A DNA stretch of 64,000 nt from Oculatella sp. LEGE 06141 (GTDB lineage: Bacteria > Cyanobacteriota > Cyanobacteriia > Elainellales > Elainellaceae). The notes under the pieces were generated by a model. That model was not told the origin of the DNA and ran no database searches. It saw nothing but the letters and a program-made list of their open reading frames with translations. The stretch is taken from positions 1 to 64,000 of the forward strand of contig NZ_JADEWO010000029.1 of assembly GCF_015207605.1 (NCBI RefSeq). The letters are read 5' to 3'. Position 1 is the stretch's first letter. Every line of letters starts with the position of its first letter. Of this stretch, positions 9,316-19,370 are shown in pieces. Both the position numbers and the translations under genes were made by a program.

Positions 9316-9390
9316 GCGTAGCATTCGGTAAATAGCCCTTGAAATAGACCTCAGGCGGATTGCCCGTAGATTGTGCAGGGGATGCTACGC
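9316..9390. repeat. Inverted repeat with GCGTAGCAT arms (short dispersed-repeat type)
   Basis: Arms GCGTAGCAT (9316-9324) and ATGCTACGC (9382-9390) are perfect inverses with about 57 bp between. GTAGCATTCG-type inverted repeats are common intergenic repeats in filamentous cyanobacteria. The rest of the gap up to the ilvD start shows no gene. Confidence 0.4.
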
Positions 9391-9632
9391 TCCTACGGAT
9401 GTCGGGCGGACTACCAATTAGACCTCATAAAGCATTCTCTTTAGAGCCGGTTGAGACAGCGCTTCGCAAATGTCATTTCACTCAACGCTGTCCTCAGCGC
9501 AGGTTAGTGGTACAGAAATTTTGAGATATTTGCTGGCAGGTGATGGCTGGAGGAGGGCGATCGCCGCAGGAATCACAGTAAAATCATTCAAAGTCTAGAC
9601 TCTTTCGATCCCCTATCCCAATAGGATGCACC

Positions 9633-11477
9633 ATGCCAACCTATCGATCTAAAACCTCTACACAGGGACGCAATATGGCCGGTGCCCGCGCGCTCTGGCG
9701 CGCCACCGGAATGCAAACCGAAGATTTCGAGAAGCCCATCATTGCGATCGCCAACTCCTTTACCCAATTTGTACCCGGCCACGTTCACCTGAAAGATCTG
9801 GGTCAGTTGGTGTGCCGTGAGGTTGAAGCCGCTGGTGGTGTCGCCAAGGAATTCAACACGATCGCCGTAGACGATGGCATCGCTATGGGTCATGATGGGA
9901 TGCTCTACAGTCTGCCGTCGCGCGAGATCATCGCCGATTCGGTTGAGTACATGGTCAACGCCCATTGTGCCGATGCCCTGGTCTGCATTTCCAACTGTGA
10001 CAAGATTACCCCTGGAATGTTGATGGCCGCTTTGCGGCTTAACATTCCTGCCGTATTTGTTTCTGGTGGCCCGATGGAAGCGGGCAAAACGAAGCTCTCG
10101 GAGCACAAGCTGGATCTGGTGGACGCTATGGTGGTGGCCGCAAATGACAACGTTAGCGATGAGGTTGTCGAAGAGTATGAGCGCTCTGCCTGCCCAACCT
10201 GCGGCTCTTGCTCTGGCATGTTCACCGCCAACTCCATGAACTGTCTCACCGAAGCGATCGGCCTCTCCTTACCCGGCAACGGCACCGTACTCGCCACCCA
10301 TTTCGACCGGAAGGATCTGTTCCTTAACGCTGCACGTACCGTTGTCAGCATTACCCGCCGTTACTACGAGCAGAACGATGAATCCGTACTGCCGCGTTCG
10401 GTGGCTAACATCAAAGCGTTTGAAAATGCCATGATGCTGGACATTGCTATGGGCGGTTCCACCAACACCATTCTGCACTTGCTGGCTGCGGCTCATGAAG
10501 CCGAGGTTGACTTCACCTTGGCCGACATCGATCGCCTCTCGCGCCGGGTTCCCCAGTTGTGCAAGGTGGCACCAAACACTCCCCAGTATCATGTCGAAGA
10601 TGTTCATCGTGCTGGCGGTATCCCCAGCATTCTCGGCGAACTGGATCGTGCCGGGTTGCTTCACACGGATGTGCCGACGGTTCACAGCCAGACGCTAAAG
10701 GAAGCGCTCGATCGTTGGGATGTTATGCGTACTGATGACGAAGCCGTTCACACCTTCTTCAAGGCTGGCCCTGCGGGGATTCCTACTCAGCAAGCGTTCA
10801 GCCAATCGACCCGCTGGCCTTCACTCGACCTGGATCGAGAAAATGGCTGTATCCGCAGCATCGAACACGCTTACAGCACGGAGGGGGGGCTGGCTGTACT
10901 CTACGGCAACCTGGCTGAGCGCGGTTGTATTATTAAGTCGGCAGGTGTAGACGAAAGCATTCATGTGTTTGAAGGCCGAGCGCGCATTTATGAAAGTCAG
11001 GATGCTGCGGTCAAAGGAATTTTAGGGGATGAAGTACAACCGGGTGACGTGGTGGTCATTCGGTATGAAGGGCCGCGCGGTGGCCCCGGGATGCAGGAAA
11101 TGCTTTATCCGACCAGTTACCTCAAGTCCAAAGGGATGGGTAAAGTTTGTGCATTGTTGACCGATGGCCGCTTTTCCGGCGGTACGTCGGGACTCTCGAT
11201 TGGTCATGCTTCTCCGGAGGCGGCGGCAGGTGGCAACATTGCCCTGGTTCACGATGGCGATCGCATCCTGATTGACATTCCCAATCGCAGCATCCATGTG
11301 GATCTATCGGCGGAGGAATTAGCCAACCGTCGGGTTGCTATGGAAGCTAAGGGTAAAGATGCCTGGAAGCCTGAACAGCCCCGGCAGCGTCGGGTAACAG
11401 CAGCGCTCAAGGCGTATGCGCTGTTGGCAACTAGTGCCGATCAAGGAGCGGTACGAAACCTGGAAATGCTTGAGTAG
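9633..11477 (+). CDS. ilvD: Dihydroxy-acid dehydratase
   Basis: Converts 2,3-dihydroxy-isovalerate and its methylvalerate homologue to the 2-oxo acids, the third common step of valine, isoleucine and leucine synthesis, in the cytosol. The 614-aa product starts at ATG 9633 behind AGGATG. Iron-sulfur ligand motifs [12 protein letters not shown] (near 117-128) and [10 protein letters not shown] (near 186-196) are intact, as is the C-terminal [14 protein letters not shown] with the proposed catalytic Ser (near 510-523). Length and sequence are those of the E. coli-type enzyme (about 616 aa: [25 protein letters not shown]). The usual cyanobacterial IlvD is shorter, about 560 aa, and of another subgroup. 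Coding GC also looks higher than in neighbouring genes. It may have been acquired by transfer, as a replacement or second copy. Confidence 0.95.
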   Translation: MPTYRSKTSTQGRNMAGARALWRATGMQTEDFEKPIIAIANSFTQFVPGHVHLKDLGQLVCREVEAAGGVAKEFNTIAVDDGIAMGHDGMLYSLPSREIIADSVEYMVNAHCADALVCISNCDKITPGMLMAALRLNIPAVFVSGGPMEAGKTKLSEHKLDLVDAMVVAANDNVSDEVVEEYERSACPTCGSCSGMFTANSMNCLTEAIGLSLPGNGTVLATHFDRKDLFLNAARTVVSITRRYYEQNDESVLPRSVANIKAFENAMMLDIAMGGSTNTILHLLAAAHEAEVDFTLADIDRLSRRVPQLCKVAPNTPQYHVEDVHRAGGIPSILGELDRAGLLHTDVPTVHSQTLKEALDRWDVMRTDDEAVHTFFKAGPAGIPTQQAFSQSTRWPSLDLDRENGCIRSIEHAYSTEGGLAVLYGNLAERGCIIKSAGVDESIHVFEGRARIYESQDAAVKGILGDEVQPGDVVVIRYEGPRGGPGMQEMLYPTSYLKSKGMGKVCALLTDGRFSGGTSGLSIGHASPEAAAGGNIALVHDGDRILIDIPNRSIHVDLSAEELANRRVAMEAKGKDAWKPEQPRQRRVTAALKAYALLATSADQGAVRNLEMLE

Positions 11478-11651
11478 AGCAGCCTCTCGACGAGTGCAAG
11501 CTTTTTAGGGCAAACTATCATGCTCATGCAGTCGCGGAGTTCTGCAATTGATGCCTCAATGCATGGGTTTGAGCAGTTTTTGGCGTTGCTGCATGAGCGT
11601 CTGAAGCCTTGGAAACGTCCTGTCTTTAACGGCCTCCGATTCTCTACTATT

Positions 11652-11685
11652 GGGGACTTCAAACCGCTTCTGGTTCAAAGTCCCC
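11652..11685 (+). terminator. Strong hairpin 175 bp after ilvD
   Basis: Arms GGGGACTTCAAACC (11652-11665) and GGTTCAAAGTCCCC (11672-11685) pair at 12 of 14 positions around a GCTTCT loop, followed by ATTTTG. This may terminate ilvD transcription or be a mobile-element end. Short open frames in 11478-11897 on either strand show no SD, family or coding character; I call no gene in that gap. Confidence 0.4.
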
Positions 11686-11897
11686 ATTTTGCTGAATGCC
11701 CTTCCGCCTTGGCATCGGCTCAGTCGAATGCTCACATCGAAGCCCAACGCTGAGGCTTGAGCGCCTGTGGCAAGTCATTCCAGGAACATCTGAACCTTCA
11801 GAGTTCTTAAACTGGGTAGATTTGGAAAGCGATTCAAACCATGATCTGCCAATGACTCATTTACTTAGCAATGTCTGACGTTTCGACTCAACGAATT

Positions 11898-12302
11898 TCA
11901 AACAGCGGTAGCTGGAGCAGCCTCTTTGTCCAAGGGAATTGCTGCTGGTTCCTCATCGGCCAGGCGCTCGTTAAGTTCTGCAACTAGATTCTCTCCACCC
12001 CGATGCGCTTCCCACTCGCCTGAATCCGACTGACCAATACTCCATTTGCCAGACATAAAATCTGCGTCTACTGCAATAGCGCCTGTATAGCTCACTAAAC
12101 TGAGCGACGTAGTAAGATACCGCTTTGTAAAGCTAATAGTAAGTCCACTGACTTCACCTGTAATTTGCGCCTCTCCTAAGTTGCCGTCATCTAAAATCCT
12201 ACCGGTGAGCGTGTTGCCGCTTTGAACCAGAGTGGCTTCAAACCGGGTAGGAGATCCCGCTTGCCAGTAGGTTCCAAGCCAAGTGCCATTTACATCCGCC
12301 AT
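11898..12302 (-). CDS. Hypothetical protein, beta-rich N-terminus
   Basis: Not recognised. The ATG at 12302 (MADVNGTWLGTYWQ) has TAGGTG at SD distance and is preferred to the upstream start at 12320. The 134-aa product has a repetitive beta-strand pattern (ATLVQSGNTLTGRIL, AQITGEVSGLTISF, YTGAIAVDADFMSGKWSI) resembling small lipocalin- or fatty-acid-binding-like barrels that begin with GTWxGTY and contain SGxWxI. A C-terminal tail is rich in Glu, Ala and Pro. No signal peptide, so probably cytosolic. Confidence 0.6.
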   Translation of the reverse strand: MADVNGTWLGTYWQAGSPTRFEATLVQSGNTLTGRILDDGNLGEAQITGEVSGLTISFTKRYLTTSLSLVSYTGAIAVDADFMSGKWSIGQSDSGEWEAHRGGENLVAELNERLADEEPAAIPLDKEAAPATAV

Positions 12303-12461
12303 TTGAGCACCTAAGAACAACAGAGATATTGCAAGAATATACTTGCAAGCACTATGCCAGTATAGGCGGAGTGCGATCGCGATACATCTTACTTAGGTGT
12401 CTAGGTTACAACAGATAAAGTACAGATGAGTGAATCAACTGAACAAGAGTGAATAAGAGAA

Positions 12462-12653
12462 ATGCTGCCCTACTTTGACCGTGTTCCAATTTGGTTCGAG
12501 CTAAAACCGTTTTTGTTTGGGCTGGCGATCGCTGGCTTAGGGTTTGTCGTGGCACAGCTTTCAAATCATTTCACCTATCAGTGGTTACACTCTGACGAAA
12601 GAGCAGATGAAACGGACGCGACAAATGATGAGGATGAGACGGGTGAACCATAA
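12462..12653 (+). CDS. Small single-span membrane protein
   Basis: A 63-aa frame preceded by AAGAGAA. It has one hydrophobic segment (FLFGLAIAGLGFVVAQL, about residues 17-33) and a strongly acidic C-terminal tail (DERADETDATNDEDETGE). It converges with the next minus-strand gene, leaving 4 bp. No family recognised; the sensible SD and compositional bias support it as a real small gene. Confidence 0.5.
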   Translation: MLPYFDRVPIWFELKPFLFGLAIAGLGFVVAQLSNHFTYQWLHSDERADETDATNDEDETGEP

Positions 12654-12657
12654 CAAC

Positions 12658-13233
12658 CTAATCATCATTGATTGAATCTGGCTTTTTTCCGGACTCCCAA
12701 CGGTATAGCCTCGGCAACTGAGCTAAATCGAGGCCGTAGTTTACGCTCCATACAACGAGTTCTAGCATCAAAATAGCTCGTACCCAGACCAGATTTGATC
12801 CGGGTTCAATGAATCCCAAGCCTTCATACAATTGCCAGAGGCGATAGGGCACATAAAGATAAGGCACCATAACCCAGGTGACCGAGCGAAATCGCCGCAG
12901 CGTCAACCTTTCGCTAATAATTTGTAGTGCTAGAATAATAAAATATGATAGGAAGACGACCAGGACTCCTGAGTAGTGCTGTCCAATGCCCCACCACACC
13001 AGGGCAAGCAACGGCGGAAATACTCCTAAAATTTGAACCGATGTAAACCAAAGTGTGAACCATTGGGGCAATGGTTTGGGTAATTCGTAAGCTTTTGCAC
13101 CTTGCCATGCTCGACCCGCGATCGCCAGAAATGCAGTGGCGATCGCCACAAACAGGAGATCTCGCAGCAGAATGTTGGTGGTGATATCAAAAACAATCAT
13201 AAACTTATTATCCCATAGGGGGTTTCGGCTCAT
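12658..13233 (-). CDS. Multi-pass membrane protein, unknown
   Basis: About 191 aa with four to five hydrophobic segments (LLFVAIATAFLAIAG, WFTSVQILGVFPPLLALVWW, VLVVFLSYFIILALQI, ILMLELVVWSVNYGLDL). The start could be the GTG/ATG pair at 13236/13233 or the ATG at 13200 (MIVFDITTNILL); neither SD is decisive. The layout resembles integral membrane proteins of unknown function found across cyanobacteria. About 300 bp upstream up to the DoxX gene contain no supported gene. Confidence 0.6.
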   Translation of the reverse strand: MSRNPLWDNKFMIVFDITTNILLRDLLFVAIATAFLAIAGRAWQGAKAYELPKPLPQWFTLWFTSVQILGVFPPLLALVWWGIGQHYSGVLVVFLSYFIILALQIISERLTLRRFRSVTWVMVPYLYVPYRLWQLYEGLGFIEPGSNLVWVRAILMLELVVWSVNYGLDLAQLPRLYRWESGKKPDSINDD

Positions 13234-13535
13234 CACCTGCCTTCCGTGGTTCCCACTTTCTGCACTTTAACAAACCCTGCCCTTATAGTAATGGGCACCA
13301 TTGCCCCCTACGTTTGAGTAAAAGGGTGTCTGCGTCGCTCCCAACCCTTTGCAGCCTTGAGCCTGTTATTATGAAACGATCGCATTGAACGGTGCGATCG
13401 CTCGTCTTTTATCTGTCGTTACCTGTTGCTTTTATACCCATCCAGCAAACCATCGCCAAGATTATCTGGGCAGCAGAATTATCTGGGCAGTGAGCGGCGA
13501 AAATCAATTAAACCTAACTGAAACCATTCCTAGTG

Positions 13536-14009
13536 ATGACTGCAATTCAAACAAAACCAACGTTACTGAGTGCCACTCTGCAATCTACCGCGATCGAGAA
13601 CCGCCCTGCTCAGGTGGCCTGGACACTTTTTCGAGTGGTGGTGGGCTTACTGATGATCCATAACGGATTTAGCAAACTGGCAGACGTGCAGGGGTTTGCC
13701 AGCGGGGTTGTGAGTTTTATTGGCTTACCTTACCCCGTTTTCTTGACCTACTGTGCGGCCTACGCTGAAATTGTCAGTTCGATTCTGCTAGCACTTGGAT
13801 TATTCACGCGGCTCAATGCTTTGATCCTGCTGTTTACCATGCTGATTGCGATATTCTTTCACCTCAAAAAAGACGGCTGGCAAATTTCGCCCTTGGAAAC
13901 GGCTTCCCTGTATGCCCTGTGGTTTGGCTTCTTCCTGACCAATGGCGGTGGTTTGTTCTCCCTCGATACGGCGATCGCAGGTTGGCTGAGGAAATCCTCA
14001 TCTCCGTAA
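13536..14009 (+). CDS. DoxX family membrane protein
   Basis: The 157-aa product has four hydrophobic helices and the DoxX-family features: RVVVGLLMIHNGFSKL in the first helix, GLPYPVFLTYCAAYAEIVSSILLALGLFTRLNAL in the middle, and a final helix ending in GGGLFSLD. The family is related to quinone-linked oxidoreductase subunits and MauE/SURF4-like proteins; a specific reaction is not known for most members. The start is at ATG 13536, directly behind an in-frame GTG. It is monocistronic. Confidence 0.85.
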   Translation: MTAIQTKPTLLSATLQSTAIENRPAQVAWTLFRVVVGLLMIHNGFSKLADVQGFASGVVSFIGLPYPVFLTYCAAYAEIVSSILLALGLFTRLNALILLFTMLIAIFFHLKKDGWQISPLETASLYALWFGFFLTNGGGLFSLDTAIAGWLRKSSSP

Positions 14010-14256
14010 AGTAAACTGGTCGATGGTGATTGGGGTACTTACATCGTCGCTGTAACGAGGGGCAATCGGGTCGAATTCGAAGCCTGAAACAACGTAAATC
14101 TGTTGCTTAATAGAGGCAAATCCTGGCATGTTGAACTTGAGTAGTACAAAAGTTTAATTGAAGGCCTTTGTCCTGTAACAGTTTCAGCTAATTGCCCCAT
14201 ATCGCAGCTACGCTGCAATCATCCCATCTGGCAAAAATAGTGTGACTACACTGGAT

Positions 14257-15555
14257 CTAATCCATCTCATGATCGGGCATCAACGCTTCAGCGGCTTGAA
14301 ATCGTTTGACCTTAGTGCTTATCAGTCCAATCACAATGATGACAATGGCAGTCAGTGTGTATAAAAGTGCAATGCCGCTACCCATTCCTGACCCTACCAT
14401 TGCTCCAAATGTTGAAGCCAGCCACCCTTCCGATCGCATCAGCGGTTCAAACACCCGATCGGCAAGCAATCCTGCACTGAGTCCGGCTGAGACTTCAATC
14501 ACGATGCCAATCAGGTAATCTGCTGCAAAAACTCGTCCCTGAAGGTTGGGCGCAACTTTGGCATACCATACCGCCATGTAGGAGCTAAACACTAATGGGC
14601 TGTGTAGAGATGCCCCAAACCGAGCGATCGCCCATATCCCAATTCCTCGTCCTAGCCCCAACACCAGTTCGCTTAAGCCAATGCCGATAAAGCCAACAAT
14701 CATTCCTGAAGTGCGACGACGAAATCCACCCCCAATGCTCAGAGCGATCGCGCCGACAACCCCTCCCACCCCTGACGCTGCTACAACAATGCCTAACGTC
14801 TCAGCATTGCCACCTGTTCTTGCCAAAATCATTGGTTGGTAAAGCACTTCGCCCATTTGATTGAGAAAGGCGAAGGAGGACATGATGATGACCATTGCCA
14901 ACAAACTAGGCTGAGCGGCAATGTAGCGAAACCCAAAGGTTGTCTCTTGCCAAAGCTTCTTACTCGTCTCTTCAGTGCTGGCGTTCAGCGTTTCTCTCGT
15001 TTGCGGAATCGGCACCAGAAATAGAGTCAGCATAGCGATCGCAAATGTCGCCATGTCAATTGCAGTAATGCCTAATAGTCCTACCCTTGGATAAAGCAAT
15101 CCGGCTAAGGCTGGAGAGAGAATTCCGGCAGCATAGCTCACCATCATACCCAGACTACTCGCACGAGTATGGTGTTGTTTTGGAACAATTAAGGGAACCA
15201 GAGTGGAATAGGTGAGGGATTGAATATTTCCGAAGCAACCAATGATGGCAGCAATCAAATAAATATGCCAAAGCTGTAATGCCTGAACGGCTGCCAGGAT
15301 ACCAACGGAGAGGGTGCAGACCGCCGCCGCCGTATCGCTGACAATTAATAGGTGTTTACGCGAGATGCGATCGACTAGAATGCCTGCAAACAGAGATATC
15401 GCAATCTGCGGTAGTTGATAAAAAACGAGGATGAGAGCAATCGCCGTTGCTGATTCGGTTTGCTGCCACACCCATAGGGTCAGCGCAAAGTAGGTCATGC
15501 TGCTGCCAATGGAAGATGCCAGTTGACCCAGCCAAAGGATAATAAAGGTACGCAC
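14257..15555 (-). CDS. MFS transporter, probable siderophore exporter
   Basis: MFS_3-type carrier of 432 aa with about 12 membrane segments and the loop GILVDRISRKH. It is the last gene of a minus-strand run TonB receptor - FecB-like lipoprotein - MFS, starting 18 bp after the lipoprotein stop. EntS-like MFS pumps export siderophores in other bacteria, and position in this run points to ligand export in siderophore module 1. It is a distant paralogue of the MFS gene at 3527-4822. The family call is firm; substrate is inferred from context. Confidence 0.8.
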   Translation of the reverse strand: MRTFIILWLGQLASSIGSSMTYFALTLWVWQQTESATAIALILVFYQLPQIAISLFAGILVDRISRKHLLIVSDTAAAVCTLSVGILAAVQALQLWHIYLIAAIIGCFGNIQSLTYSTLVPLIVPKQHHTRASSLGMMVSYAAGILSPALAGLLYPRVGLLGITAIDMATFAIAMLTLFLVPIPQTRETLNASTEETSKKLWQETTFGFRYIAAQPSLLAMVIIMSSFAFLNQMGEVLYQPMILARTGGNAETLGIVVAASGVGGVVGAIALSIGGGFRRRTSGMIVGFIGIGLSELVLGLGRGIGIWAIARFGASLHSPLVFSSYMAVWYAKVAPNLQGRVFAADYLIGIVIEVSAGLSAGLLADRVFEPLMRSEGWLASTFGAMVGSGMGSGIALLYTLTAIVIIVIGLISTKVKRFQAAEALMPDHEMD

Positions 15556-15573
15556 GGTTACAGGAAGTCAACC

Positions 15574-16623
15574 TTATTGAGTGGGCAATAGCTGTCGCTG
15601 AAGTTCATTGAGGTAGAGATCAGTGCCAACGGGGCCCGGTAAACCTAAACAAAGGTAGGCAGGAATGAAATAGACTCGTCCGGCTTTACTAGCATCCAAG
15701 GATTGGGCGATCGCACTCTTTTCCCATGCCTGTTGAAAGCGCATGAGTTGGTGTTGCTGGAAACGGTTAGAATCGGTTGAGCTACCTGCAACCGCAAAAT
15801 CAACCCCAAATAGCATTACTAAATCTGCCTGGTTCATTTGGGGAATTTGCTCCAGGGAGATCGGCACAGAGGCTTGGAGTTGAGCAGGATCGATCGCGGG
15901 TGGATAAACCAGTTGAAATCCCAAATCCTCTACCAGAGCAGCACAGTAGTTTTCTTGAGGGGTGAATAAACGAACTTCGGTCATGTCTGTTGAAGACAGC
16001 ATCAACACCTTGGGATGAGATGCTACAACCGGGGCAAGGCGTTGTCGTGCCTGGTCTACTGCTTGCTGCATCTGGGTTAGGGCTGTGTCTGCCTGTGTAG
16101 ATCGGTTCAACGTTGTAGCGATCGTCCGTAAATTTGTTTCTGTATCAAACCAGTCGAGTAGTAACGTCGGCGCAATTTGGGCAAGCGTGGCATATTGTTC
16201 ATCTCCAAGGAAGCTGGGACCCAGGATTAAATCGGGCTTGCTTCGCAGGAGTGCTTCTAGATTGGGCGTGTAGTCTATTCCCACATTGATAGGTTGGGTA
16301 ATAATGCGATCGCCCAAATAGGGAATTTGCACGGCTGGATTGTCATAATCCTTGGTGTGAAACTGAATGTGGTCGGCAAAACCAACGGGCTGTACCTCTA
16401 AAACCAGCAACAGTTCCAATAGATTGGGACCCAACACCACAATACGTTCTGGCTGTCCGCAAACTTCAGTTTTTCCCATTTGATGGTCAACGGTGCGACA
16501 ATCCGCCGTTGTGGTTGTTGGGGCTGGCTCTTCAACTGAGGAATCGATCGCACCACAAGCCCCGATCACGCTAGTCAGAAGTAGGGCAATGAGCCATCCT
16601 CGAACAGAGTGGTACTTAATCAT
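15574..16623 (-). CDS. FecB-like iron-siderophore ABC substrate-binding lipoprotein (module 1)
   Basis: Periplasmic binding protein of the FecB/FepB class (peripla_BP_2), 349 aa. The N-terminus is a lipoprotein signal (LIALLLTSVIGACG) with lipid-modified Cys near residue 23. The mature part shows RIVVLGPNLLELLLVLEVQPVGFAD, then NLEALLRSKPDLILGPSF and QIAPTLLLDW, which are standard for this class. It should hand ferri-siderophore from the module-1 receptor to a FecCD permease. It lies 31 bp after the receptor stop and 18 bp before the MFS gene, so co-transcription is likely. Confidence 0.9.
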   Translation of the reverse strand: MIKYHSVRGWLIALLLTSVIGACGAIDSSVEEPAPTTTTADCRTVDHQMGKTEVCGQPERIVVLGPNLLELLLVLEVQPVGFADHIQFHTKDYDNPAVQIPYLGDRIITQPINVGIDYTPNLEALLRSKPDLILGPSFLGDEQYATLAQIAPTLLLDWFDTETNLRTIATTLNRSTQADTALTQMQQAVDQARQRLAPVVASHPKVLMLSSTDMTEVRLFTPQENYCAALVEDLGFQLVYPPAIDPAQLQASVPISLEQIPQMNQADLVMLFGVDFAVAGSSTDSNRFQQHQLMRFQQAWEKSAIAQSLDASKAGRVYFIPAYLCLGLPGPVGTDLYLNELQRQLLPTQ

Positions 16624-16654
16624 AGCGTGATCCTGAATATCTCCTATTTACCGC

Positions 16655-19246
16655 TTAAAAACTGACTGAGACTGAACCAATCACCGACAACGGCTCTCCG
16701 GGTCTGATTCCCGTATTGCGGTTTGTGCCACTGGCACTGGTGATGTAATTCACGTCAAATAAGTTGTTCACATTGAGAGCGAATCGCCAGTTATCACGCC
16801 GATAGAACAGTGCCGCATTCGTCAGGAAATAATCGCCCAACTCAAAGTCATTATCGAGATTGCCAAAGCGGTTGCTGACATAGTTCACACCTAAGCCAAA
16901 ACCCAATCCTTGCAAGTCACCCGATTGAATGGTGTAGGTTGACCACAATCCCGCACTATGTCTTGGGGCATTCACCAGACGGTTGCCAATGGGAACAACA
17001 TTATCCTCAGTCACCCTGGCATCTGTGTAGGCATAGAAACCAATGACATTCCAGCCTGGTAAAATCTCTCCAATGGTATCCAGCTCGATTCCCTGACTGC
17101 GCTGTGCTCCAGTTGCCGCCGATGCTCCTGTGAGAGGATCAACCACTGTTGGCACATTTTGTTTAGTGATGTCAAAAAACGCTAATGTTGCGAGCAAATT
17201 GCCGTCAAATAGTTCTGTTTTAGCGCCGATCTCAAATCCTTCTGATGTTTCGGGTTCCAGAAAGTCTCCATCAACACCTTGAGCAAAATTGGGCACAAAC
17301 GATCGAGAATAACTAGCGTAGAGCGATACATTGTCTAAAGGACGATACACCACTCCCAAACGCGGACTCCACGCTGTATCTGAACGTCTGGTGTCTTCGG
17401 CGACGTTTCGGAAGATAACGCTGTCATAACGCAATCCACCGACAAGAGTGATAGCATCGCCAATCGAAATCTGATCTTGCAAAAACACACCGACGCGATC
17501 GTACTCCGTATCAAAAGGAGCAAAGGGAGTAAGGCCACTCAAATCGGGTCGGGAGACTAAACCATACTCCGGATCAAAAATATTGAGCGGTGCCGGAGAA
17601 TTAAGGTCAACGCGGGTAAAGACCTCATCAAACCGATTAAAGTTCAGATCAACTCCAGCCAAAAGCGTATGGTCGATCGCGCCTGTGGCAAATTCTCCCA
17701 CTACATTGGTCTGCAACGAGTAATCGTCGGATCGATAGCGGCGATCGGCAGGAAAGCGAGTGACTGTTCCTGTGGCATCATCCACCGCAAACGGCAGAAA
17801 CGTTTCTAAATTGTAGTCCTGAGCAACATAGCGAAAGGCGTTGCGTAATGTCCAATCTTCATTGAATTGGTGCTCCAGGTTATAACCAATTGTGAACGAT
17901 TCAGTACGGCGGAAATCATCTGGTTCATTCACAATCCGACCAGCGGGAACATCCGCAACCCGATCGCCAATGGCAACCAACCCCGTATCGAAGGGGGATT
18001 CGTCATCTAAGTATTCTAGCGAAACGGAGAGAGTGGTGCGATCGCTAATATCCCAGGCTAAAACCGGGGCAATAAAGAATCGCTCATCGTCGGTATCAAA
18101 GTCACGGAAACCATCTTCTCGCTGATAAACAGCATTCAATCGATAGCGGAGTGAGGCATCTGCCGTCAATGGCCCGGAAAAATCCAGGCTCGGACGAATT
18201 AGCCCAAAACTCCCTGCCTGCAATTGCAGCTCATACGCTGGTTCAAACAGAGGTTGCTCTGTCACCAGATTGATAATTCCCCCCGGTTCATTTTGACCGT
18301 ACAGAATCGAAGCAGGGCCTCGTAACACTTCAATCCGCTCCAGGTTTGCCGTTTCCTGAACTCCCAGGTTGTTGTAAACCCGAAATCCATCACGTAAAAC
18401 TGGACCATTGGAAAAGGTATCCGTTGAAAAGCCCCGTAGTGTCAGAGTTCCCCCCGCTCCAAAGGCATCCAGGCTACCCACCACACCGCTGACATTTCGC
18501 AACGCCTCATCCACTCGTAAAATTTGCTGGTCTTCCAGAATCTGGCGCGGAATCACCTGAACTGACTGGGGTACATCCAGAATCGGGGTATTGGTACGAG
18601 TGGCGGTACTGGCATCAGGCGCGAAGTAATCACTGCCCTCCTCCGCACCAGAGACGACAATCTGAATGGCATCCGCTTCTGCTGAAACTGCGATCGCATC
18701 ACTGGGAACAGCATTCACAATCAGTTGAGCATTTTCGGTACGGAGATCAACAACAGGCGGTGCATCGGTTCCTGTGATCGCAATCCGTACCCGATTGTCG
18801 GGCAGACCGTTGATGTTAACCAGAGCGATCCCGTCTGCGGGTTGAGCGGCTGAGAACTCATTGCCTTCTGGTAATGCCAGTACTGCATCAGGCAGATCGA
18901 CAATCAGCGCATTACCGACCACAGTCGGTTCAGGCGTGACGAGTTCACCCGTCGTTTGCAGCGTCAGTTCAATGCCTCCTTCGCTTGAGTCAAGCTGTAT
19001 CCCTGTGATTTGCACGATTGAACCTTGAGCAATTTGCGTCAACCCTGCCTCCACTGTTGACGGAACCTGGTCATTCGTCATTTGCCCTGGTTCAGAGGTT
19101 TGTAGCTGTGCCAATAACCATTGACGATTCACCAATGACGATCGCGGTTCCTGCCCCTGAGCGACTGCCGCTGTCCCTATTACCCACACCAGTCCCGTCA
19201 TTAACCCAGCGGACTGCCCCACCCAAACGCTCCACTTCAACTTCAT
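16655..19246 (-). CDS. TonB-dependent siderophore receptor with AMIN domain (module 1)
   Basis: Outer-membrane gated channel for a ferri-siderophore. The start at 19246 (MKLKWSVWVG) gives 863 aa, matching its two paralogues; the longer open frame to 19414 would overlap the AraC gene. Order: signal peptide to about AVAQG (residue 33); AMIN domain at about 75-180 (IVQITGIQLDSSEGGIELTL, GIALVNINGLPDNRVRIAITGTDAPP); plug domain from VPQSVQVIPRQILEDQQ through NLERIEVLRGPASILYGQNEPGGIINLVT; then a 22-strand barrel ending in the outer-membrane signature VIGSVSVSF with a terminal Phe. The AMIN insert is characteristic of cyanobacterial FecA-like receptors and may bind peptidoglycan. It heads the operon receptor-FecB-MFS. 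Confidence 0.93.
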   Translation of the reverse strand: MKLKWSVWVGQSAGLMTGLVWVIGTAAVAQGQEPRSSLVNRQWLLAQLQTSEPGQMTNDQVPSTVEAGLTQIAQGSIVQITGIQLDSSEGGIELTLQTTGELVTPEPTVVGNALIVDLPDAVLALPEGNEFSAAQPADGIALVNINGLPDNRVRIAITGTDAPPVVDLRTENAQLIVNAVPSDAIAVSAEADAIQIVVSGAEEGSDYFAPDASTATRTNTPILDVPQSVQVIPRQILEDQQILRVDEALRNVSGVVGSLDAFGAGGTLTLRGFSTDTFSNGPVLRDGFRVYNNLGVQETANLERIEVLRGPASILYGQNEPGGIINLVTEQPLFEPAYELQLQAGSFGLIRPSLDFSGPLTADASLRYRLNAVYQREDGFRDFDTDDERFFIAPVLAWDISDRTTLSVSLEYLDDESPFDTGLVAIGDRVADVPAGRIVNEPDDFRRTESFTIGYNLEHQFNEDWTLRNAFRYVAQDYNLETFLPFAVDDATGTVTRFPADRRYRSDDYSLQTNVVGEFATGAIDHTLLAGVDLNFNRFDEVFTRVDLNSPAPLNIFDPEYGLVSRPDLSGLTPFAPFDTEYDRVGVFLQDQISIGDAITLVGGLRYDSVIFRNVAEDTRRSDTAWSPRLGVVYRPLDNVSLYASYSRSFVPNFAQGVDGDFLEPETSEGFEIGAKTELFDGNLLATLAFFDITKQNVPTVVDPLTGASAATGAQRSQGIELDTIGEILPGWNVIGFYAYTDARVTEDNVVPIGNRLVNAPRHSAGLWSTYTIQSGDLQGLGFGLGVNYVSNRFGNLDNDFELGDYFLTNAALFYRRDNWRFALNVNNLFDVNYITSASGTNRNTGIRPGEPLSVIGSVSVSF

Positions 19247-19262
19247 GCCAAACCCTACACCA

Positions 19263-19283
19263 CAAATAATAATTTTTCTCAAC
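19263..19283 (-). promoter_or_regulatory. Fur-box-like element before receptor 1
   Basis: The reverse strand reads GTTGAGAAAAATTATTATTTG. Its left half (TTGAGAA) and AT-rich right half resemble the TGAGAATNATTATT core of Fur sites. It lies 17 bp upstream of the receptor ATG. Match is moderate only. Confidence 0.25.
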
Positions 19284-19370
19284 AACCAATGAGGAGATGA
19301 TAGGGGGTTCGAGACCTGATTTTCTTTGTGAAATTGAAAGGTTTCTTTGTTAAATGAAGTGTCTGCCCCT

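Noticed and set aside
9588-10106. A 172-aa minus-strand frame opposite the start of ilvD
   Set aside because: It is a long shadow frame caused by the high GC of ilvD codons.
11441-11878. Short frames on both strands after ilvD
   Set aside because: No SD, no family similarity that I can see, and they overlap the hairpin at 11652-11685.
13385-13663. A 92-aa plus-strand frame overlapping DoxX
   Set aside because: Out of frame with the DoxX gene, no SD and a random composition.
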